DNA from: Pleurotus djamor
Lineage: Eukaryota; Basidiomycota; Agaricomycetes; Agaricales; Pleurotaceae
Assembly: GCA_029747585.1 (NCBI GenBank)
Contig: JAPEVF010000434.1
Location: 1-38,173, forward strand
DNA: 38,173 nt
Direction of reading: 5' to 3'
Shown here piece after piece: positions 31,371 through 38,173 of this stretch; position 1 is the first letter of the stretch; every line of letters begins with the position of its first letter. The position numbers and the translations under genes are program-made. Under the pieces are notes generated by a model. It searched no databases, was not told where the DNA came from, and was given only the letters and a program-made list of their open reading frames with translations.

Positions 31371-32887
31371 TCAAACTCCTTCACCTTCGTCCAGTTCGCC
31401 CATGAGTAGCTCGACTTTCCTCTACGACATGATGATTAGTCGTCGCAGTGAGACATGTTCAAGCTTACACGATACGTTGTTGACCTTCCTTCGAGAGCTA
31501 CCTTGAGTACACGCAACTGCCATCTCAAGCGACGATTGAGTTTCTCAAACGAACTATGATGCTTGTCGAAGCCAGCTTCATACGCCTTGTAAACTCTGTC
31601 ATCACGAGCAAAGTAATATGTCTGTCAAAAGGAGGTGGGATCACAACATGGAGGAAGCGAAGCAAAATTAAACGGACCGGTATGGGTTCAACATCCAAAG
31701 TTTCTGCGACCCACGACCAAGCCGCAAGCATCAAAAGATCAACCGTTGCATTCGCCACGCTGACACAAAGATCGAGTAAGTAGAAGGGCGCACACTGAAT
31801 CGGAAAACATACTAGTCCTCCAGAGCAGCGATAAGATCTGCCCTACCGAGCTCTTTCGTCGCGAAACGTCTGACTGCTGAAGACGCGGTGTTGACAGGCT
31901 TCCCCGCTGTACCCGCCCGTAGTGCTAAGGAGACATTTGCCGTTTGGTCCCTTACCCACTTTTCACCTTCACTCATGACCAAAGTCTGCATGAAGGACGC
32001 GATCAAATCACTCTGCGACTTGGCCAAACCGTAGTCGATCGCGAGCTTGAGGTTCGCACCTAGAAACCAGGTTTATTTTGATTGGGCGACAACGAGGGGG
32101 AGATGCTCACTTACGAAGCGCTTTCAACAAGACTCGCGTTTGAGGTTTCTTGATCTCATCGTCTTGGAGGTGATTGATCCAGCGAGAGAAAGCGCCGAGT
32201 AGTACAATTGCAACATCTCTGTGTGACTGGCCAATTCTCATGGCATGTAGGAGGGGGGTGGCGTCACCAGTTTTCCGAAGTAAGAGCTATAGGAGACAGT
32301 GAATCAGAGGCAGAGGGGACCAAATGCCCGACTGACAGGGAATGAGCGATCCCGAATTTCCATGAGAAGCATGAGGTTTTTCTGCTCTATGGCACGAAAC
32401 ACTTCATACGGCTGATAAGCATGCCACAATTTAGTGCGAAGGTGGGAGTAATTGTGCAATCAACTTACCTGTGGTTCCTTCCAGCGACCTTGCTGAGACG
32501 GTGAGGACCGTGGTTTCAATACCGATTTGAATGTAGAGGTCAGTGAGAATGTAGGACTCGGAGGGGCTTCCGCAGAAGGGCTGGGGGAATCAATGGGGGA
32601 ATCAGCATCGTTCTCAGCGCTGGATGGTGGGGACGGGCTGCGTCTAAGCTGGCGTAGTATTGCTCTAGGTGCATTTGATGTAGCTTCGCGCTGAATAAAC
32701 CCTTCAGACTGTGGGTATAAGGGTGGAACAAGGCTGAGGACGACGTACCACTCGAGGGCAAGCGTTCGGGTAAGCAAGGCTGCGACGGTGTACGCTGTCT
32801 GACGAGTGGCACAAGTGAGTCGGTCTGAGGAGTTTGTGAGTCTAGATGTTTCCCTAAATCATTGACGATGTGTATATTGTTGAACAT
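31371..32887 (-). CDS. Ankyrin-like conserved fungal protein of unknown function
   Basis: Minus-strand gene beginning MFNNIHIVNDLGKHLD at 32887 and ending LLMGELDEGEGV at 31371. Exon borders are only partly resolved. The N-terminal part is Ser/Pro-rich (PSPPSSAENDADSPIDSPS, APPSPTFSLTSTF). The C-terminal part is helical and looks like degenerate ankyrin repeats: RSFPLLLRKTGDATPLLHAM, RIGQSHRDVAIVLLGAF, VLLKALRANLKLAIDYG, and SDLIASFMQTLVMSEGE. A conserved end follows (ADLIAALEDYIANATVDLLM, AAWSWVAETLDVEPIP). TPLLHAMRxG is the ankyrin consensus T-P-L-H-x-A. The family is probably basidiomycete-wide, but I cannot name a function. It shares a 117-bp divergent region with the Dicer-like gene. Confidence 0.6.
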
Positions 32888-33004
32888 ATCAATGGATTGG
32901 CGTGCGATGTGAGTGAGGGCTAAAAGCGTTGTGGCCCATTACATAAGCCACATCTCTCCCTTTCACCCTCGCGACGCGTAGCTCCTCACCATCCCGTCGC
33001 GTCC

Positions 33005-36000
33005 ATGCTCAGGATATGGAAACAGAGCTGGAAAGGAAAAANTACGAAGCGCCACGAAAGTCCCCAGTCATTGGATCCCAATCTCCAAGATGAAGCTGAG
33101 GCTAGCACTTCGTCGTCTAGAATTCCCTCTGGCGCTCTTGCAGATTGCGATTTGATTCAAGAGTCTGCGCCGCTTTCGAGTGTGCCCGATGTCGTGCAAC
33201 CTCCTACGAAGCGTAGGAAACTGCGGAAAACTTTTCAGTGTTCTGACGATCAACAGTTGTCAGTCGAGCATCATCACGCAGCATCTACACCCAACGAATA
33301 TGTCCTTTCTTACCACCCAGCACAATCTGGACTTGATACACAACTCATGAAAGATCTGAAGCAGCTGGACCCGCAAGAACATATATTTGGTCGCTACTTC
33401 CGCGCGTCACGGTGTGTTCTGACTGAAGTCGGGCCCTGTGCAGCGGATCTCGTCTGGCGTCGATCCTTACCTGAGCTATCTCGCCTCCCTAATCAACAAC
33501 TGCAGAGTCAGGCTGACTCTGAAGGTGGACCTTCTGGGAATACCGAGTCTAACGTGGCCGAACTATTAAATATTGTGAAGAACTGGCCGTATACGATGCC
33601 CAACCTAGACCCAACTTCGCGCGGCTTCAATGTAACACCCAAGTTCATCAAGCTGACTCATGTTATCCGGGCGTCTAGTACTACTGGCAAGGACTTCAGA
33701 GGCTTGATATTTGGTTTGTCAGTGATCTTATAGCTTTCACCGCTAATTTTTGGGCAACAGTTCGAAAACGTACAACCGCTTTCGCTATCGCAGACATGCT
33801 CAGGTCGTTAGGTGACGATCTTGTGAATATTCGACCGTTCGTTGCCGTTGGAAATGGCCAACGCCCTTTCGACCTAGTAACTACCGTGTGTTCTTCTAAA
33901 CCCAACCTGATTAACTGACTCTTGGTTAGTCTCTCTCCCGCGACTTCTCTGCGGGAACTTACAACCTTATTATTGCTACCAAATCACTCGAAGACCATGA
34001 TCTACCCAAGGCATCGCTCGTCGTTCTCTACGATCTTGTTGAAAGTCATACATCCCAGGCCTACGTTCGCGCCAGAGTGCGCGGTGAAGGCCATCTCGTT
34101 TATATGGTGGAAATCGACAATAACGAACAGCGCCGTATCTTATCAACCATAACCCGTCCTAAATCTGACTTACTCGATTGGATGAAGGGGATTTCTTGTG
34201 ACTCTCGAAGCCGTGTTCCTCCGAGCAATCTCCACGAACCCACTGATCCTTGCCATTCGGACGACGAAGATGAGGACTTTGTGTCAGGGCGTTTCGTCCT
34301 TGACCCTACTACGAGCGGACGGATCTATGTACAAGACGCCACCACCGTTATCTATCGCTTTTCGGCAGCCATGGCGAGCAATATACAGGTTGGAAGCCCT
34401 TTGTTCCTCTTTGAGGATTCCCATCGGCCTGATTCTCAGCCCGGGGTGGTCTGTACAATCACTCTCCCGTCAACAAATGGGTTGATCCCCGTCCGGGGCC
34501 CTATCTCCGACAACACGACTCAGGCTAGACGTGAGGCGTGTTTTCAAGCCTGCGACTACTTGACTTCAATTGGGGCCCTTGGTTCTCATTACTTCCCACC
34601 TGCACCGCCAAATTCGAGCCAAACCACAAACCACGAACCGCTATCCTCAACCCAGGCTCGACCTCATTCTCACATGTCTGGTGCAAGACACTATCCGCAG
34701 AAAAAGCCTGACTTTTGGTCGAACTGTGGGACAGGGCCTGTCAATGTGCTCTACCCTCTTGTTGTCACCGTTGGTCAAGGGGATAACTCAGAACCCTATG
34801 GCCCAATGCTTATCCTTACCAGGAAACCCCTCCCTCCTCTGACCCCATTTAAAATATTTTCTGGGACTTCTTCAACGGTATCGTTACGAGGAGTCGCTTC
34901 ACTTTCTATCGATCAATCAAGACTCCAATCACTCGTTTCATACACACTTCGGATTTGCCGCGCAATCTCAAATAAACCGTTTACGTGTTCGATCGATCAG
35001 ATGGGATTTTTATTTGCGCCTCTCTCTCCTTCGATCCATGATGTTCTTGCGAAAGACAATGAGGCTTTGGATTTAACGCCCATAGAAGCTCATGTTCCTT
35101 GGGAATCGGTGTCTGCGGCCGCGTCTACTTGGGCAGTTGCCCTCGATCTCGAGGACGTAGATAAGCTGAAACACGACTTAGAAGACGCCGTGATACAAGA
35201 TCGGTGGGTCGAGTTCACTAGACGCTACAATGCCGTCTGCTTGAGGCAAGACTTAACTCCTTCGGACAAACCAGCTGACAGCCCTGTGTGTATTGCCTTT
35301 GCATGTGCTGCCTTGTTATCTTACTCTTTTATTAGAGAGAAGCAGCCTATGAAAATATTTATGAATATTGCAAGGCGAAGCGCAAAGGCATGGTAGAACT
35401 CAAAAATCCCAATCAACCGCTTATTATGGTCGATCGACTCCACCCTTTATCCAATTGCTTGAGTCCGATGATCAGTCTACATACTAAAACAGATAAGGCG
35501 TCAGCGAAGTGTACGTGNTTTTTTCTTTACTATTATCATTCTTCGCTAATCAATCTTTAGATCTCATCCCTGAGCTCTGTGCCAGGTTCACAGTTCCAGC
35601 AAGGTAGGTCCGTGCCTGCACCACACATATACTATCTGGCTCATGACCCATTAGCATCTTCCGAACCGCCATGGCAATACCGTCAATTTTAAACCGAATC
35701 AATGACTTTCTCCTTGTCAAGGAGCTCAACGCGAAGTTGTTCCGACATGAAATCCGTGAAGACTTGCTCCATATGGCCCTATCAACGCCCTCCGCATGTA
35801 ATGAATATGACTATGAACGCCTGGAGCTCCTGGGTGAGTCGACAGTCAGGTTATCTAACTCGCTTCCGTGCTGACCTCTAGTCATTAGGCGACTCGTTTC
35901 TCAAGTACCTCTCTTCCATCTATGTTTATGTCATGAATCCAACGGCAAACGAGGGTTCATTACATCAAATAAGGCAACCGATGATTAGCAACAAGTCGTT

Positions 36001-37624
36001 GTTGCAGAATGCTAGTTGTGCCGGCCTTCCTGGTTACATTCAGTCCAAACCCTTCGCAGTCCGCAATTGGCAACCTGTTGGGTTTTCTCTTCTTGAGGCA
36101 AGTGGTGATGAAAGACAAGCACCACCGCCTCTGGTCCCAGGCCAAAGCCCTGATGAAACTGCGGCGATCCCTGAGGGCCACACAAAGCCGAAGCCGAAGA
36201 ACAAACGGAAGCGCCGATCTGTTCAATATGGTACTCAGCTTCTGGGTGATAAAGTGAGTGAGTTCCACGGTGCCATGGATACCTCCCCATTGATTGATAC
36301 CGTAGGCTGTGGCTGATGTTGTTGAATCCATCCTCGGGGCCGCATATCTAACTGGGGGACGAGAACTCGCTCTCAAGGCATCGAAGGCGATGAATATTCC
36401 AACGCCTGGCATCGACACATGGTCTGATTTTCAACAGAAGGCAATGGCGCCTCATCCAGCCGTTACAGCCCCGCTCAAACCGGGCACGATTGAAGCTGTT
36501 GAGATCATCATTGGACATACCTTTGCAAGACGTCACCTACTTGCACAAGCTTTGGTTAGTTCATCCGTAACTTCATCCTTCACCTGCACTCACCACTGCA
36601 CTAGACGCATACCTCCGTAAACAGTCACGACACGACATCATACGAAAGACTCGAATTCATCGGAGATGCCATTCTGGATTTCAGTGCGTGCATCGCAGCG
36701 TCTAAACAATTCGGTGATCTAACAATAATTGATAGTGGTCATCCGGTACATATACCACCGGAATCTACAGCTATCACCTGGTGCCTTGACCTTGCTTAAG
36801 GTATCACAATTTGGATCAAATCTGTGCGTCAATCTCTCACACGTTGTTCGCAGGGGGCTATGGTGTCAAACTCCGCATTATCTGCGGTTTGTGTATGGTC
36901 TGGGCTATACAAACACATCCTGTTCGAGTCTAGTCATTTATCGTCCACGATTTCCACCTACGCCAGTCAGGTGAAAGCCCGCCACATCGAGGAGCAGAAA
37001 GCAGCCAAGATTGAAGGACGACCAGAGGGCCAGTATTGGTTGGAACTTGATGCTCCAAAGGTCAGCTTCAAACACGTTGATGCTTGGAACAGGATGGACA
37101 CCTCATCTACTGTGATAGGCACTCTCCGACGTCATCGAATCAATTATTGGTGCCGTATTCATCTCCGATAGCTTCTCCACAAAGGGAGTAGAGGCCTTTT
37201 TCGACAATGTATTGAAGCCGTTCTTCGACACGTACATTACTTTGCAAACTCTCTCATTACATCCGACGAAAACACTACTGGAGATGGTTCAGGCTCAGGG
37301 TTGCCAACATTTCGAGCTGGAAAAGGATAATGATGGAAAGCTTGCCAGATGTTCCAGTGAGTTGCCGACGGTCTTACGACTAGCCATCCGACTGACTGAG
37401 GAGCGCTAGTTATCGTACACGATGTCGTTCTTGTTGATGCACAAGATACAACTGTGGCTGCAGCGGCAAGACGTGCGTCCAGCGCTGCGATCGACGTTCT
37501 CGAGGGCGATCCTGGATTTCTGGTAAGGACTTGCGACTGCCGCTCCAAGAATATCAAGAAGACAAAGATAAACATCGAGCAAGTCATTTCTGGGATCAAT
37601 GACGACGCGGAAACTGACTCTTGA
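33005..37624 (+). CDS. DCL: Dicer-like protein lacking the N-terminal DExD/H ATPase half of the helicase
   Basis: Thirteen exons (33005-33713, 33761-33876, 33930-35285, 35336-35510, 35561-35603, 35655-35833, 35889-36253, 36306-36554, 36605-36683, 36736-36800, 36854-37060, 37119-37356, 37410-37624) join to 1331 residues. After a disordered N-terminus with a basic PPTKRRKLRK, the protein enters the Dicer helicase insert (LMKDLKQLDPQEHIF, GPCAADLVWRRSL). Next come the second helicase half (DFRGLIFVRKRTTAF, YNLIIATKSLEDHDLPKAS), the dimerisation domain (ARREACFQACDYLTSIGAL), RNase IIIa (YERLELLGDSFLKYLS; ADVVESILGAAYLTGG) and RNase IIIb (YERLEFIGDAILDF; SDVIESIIGAVF). Catalytic E/D residues are present in both. 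No Walker A or DECH box is found, and motif VI is degenerate (YVRARVRG). The first exon contains one ambiguous base. Confidence 0.88.
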
Positions 37625-37756
37625 ATGAATGGGTCTGATTGATTTGTACTATTTGCTTTATGGGGGTTCACGGGTTCATGGCTGGAACGAGGTGATGATG
37701 ATACTCTGTATTGGAAACTGGTTTCGGCGATACGATGTCTACACGCTGCATCTAGC

Positions 37757-38081
37757 TTAGGCCGCTCCTGCGCTCTTCTTCCTATAATACGGGTTAGTCC
37801 TAAAAATGAAGGTTGCAAGGCAGACGCACAGTTGGTATGCAGACGCGACGAATGGGATGCTGAACCCAGCAATTAGGAAAACAGTGACTTTGGTTCCGAA
37901 AGAGACCTTCTTGTCGCCCGGCCAGGCAAATGGAAGATGCTACACACGGTTTTAATTCAAGTTGTGGGTGCATAACTTATGTTGGGCGTACGTGGTAATC
38001 GTGGCCAGCAGACCGTGCAACAGCGGTCGTGTGCAGGGACCTGAAGCCGGAAACAGAGCGGCGGGCGACAACAGAGAGCAT
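37757..38081 (-). CDS. COX8: Cytochrome c oxidase subunit VIIc homolog (yeast Cox8)
   Basis: Small inner-membrane subunit of complex IV. Exons 38081-37992, 37939-37830 and 37799-37757 total 243 nt or 80 residues. The N-terminus MLSVVARRSVSGFRSLHTTA is a typical mitochondrial presequence (Arg/Ser-rich, no acids), followed by SAGHDYH. The mature part reads LPFAWPGDKKVSFGTKVTV, then the single membrane helix VFLIAGFSIPFVASAYQL and the basic tail NPYYRKKSAGAA. LPF-x-x...KxxFxxKxxxFxxxGFxxPF is the subunit VIIc/Cox8 pattern. The last exon joins in phase across a 30-nt intron (37829-37800), which is very short but needed for the standard tail; without it the protein would end differently. Confidence 0.9.
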
Positions 38082-38173
38082 GTTTCAGAGAATCTAGAAA
38101 AGCTGGATGGTGGAGGCTGGAATGAGGGCTGGAAGCGAACGCGATTTTGGCCGTGCGACGTTCCCACGGTGAT

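Noticed and set aside
33005..33733. Dicer-like locus as a pseudogene
   Set aside because: All thirteen exons keep phase with no stops, both RNase III sites are intact, so a functional truncated-domain protein is the better reading; only the missing 5' module is odd.
37237..37872. Minus-strand open frame of 211 codons at the Dicer 3' end
   Set aside because: Antisense to Dicer exons 12-13 and the Cox8 last exon, both of which splice in frame and match families.

Overview
This window looks like nuclear DNA from a filamentous basidiomycete, probably an Agaricomycete. Genes are packed on both strands with only tens to a few hundred bases between them. Almost every gene is split by many short introns of about 45-70 nt, often with GTACGT or GTGAGT donors, and the proteins recognised by eye resemble mushroom-type fungi. 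Scattered single N bases (around 8994, 11042-11184, 18746, 26480-26538, 33042 and 35518) point to draft-quality sequence. Exon models were assembled by hand. For most genes the exon lengths sum to an intact frame; where they were not checked, this is said.

Layout, left to right. 1-1098: 3' part of AP-3 adaptor mu (+). 1221-4437: four consecutive mitochondrial genes, ATP synthase subunit d (-), Fe-S assembly factor IBA57 (+), mitochondrial holo-ACP synthase (-) and COA5/PET191 (+). 4773-5867: a Ure2-type glutathione S-transferase and an opposing tRNA-Val(AAC). 5970-9744: a CCDC90/DUF1640 mitochondrial coiled-coil protein and two proteins of unknown function. 9981-11840: GPN-loop GTPase 3 and PYM, head to head. 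12028-16983: a large disordered protein and a Dal5-type MFS transporter that contains a sharply bounded CpG-depleted tract. 17310-21988: acetyl-CoA acetyltransferase with a mitochondrial-type presequence, ATG10, ribosomal protein eS1 and adenine phosphoribosyltransferase. 22008-31077: EDEM-type mannosidase with a PA domain, a tandem ZNRD2-type zinc-ribbon protein, a His/Ser-rich repeat protein, a FAF1-like nucleolar protein and a DUF7719-like membrane protein. 31371-38081: an ankyrin-like unknown, a Dicer-like protein without the N-terminal ATPase half of its helicase, and cytochrome c oxidase subunit VIIc (yeast Cox8).

Most genes are housekeeping functions. The most unusual features are the CpG-poor, reading-frame-preserving block inside the transporter gene, the Dicer-like gene that starts after the DExD/H module, and the run of four mitochondrial genes, two of which (IBA57 and the ACP phosphopantetheinyl transferase) act on the same lipoate/Fe-S branch. 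No IS element, CRISPR array or recognisable transposon was seen.
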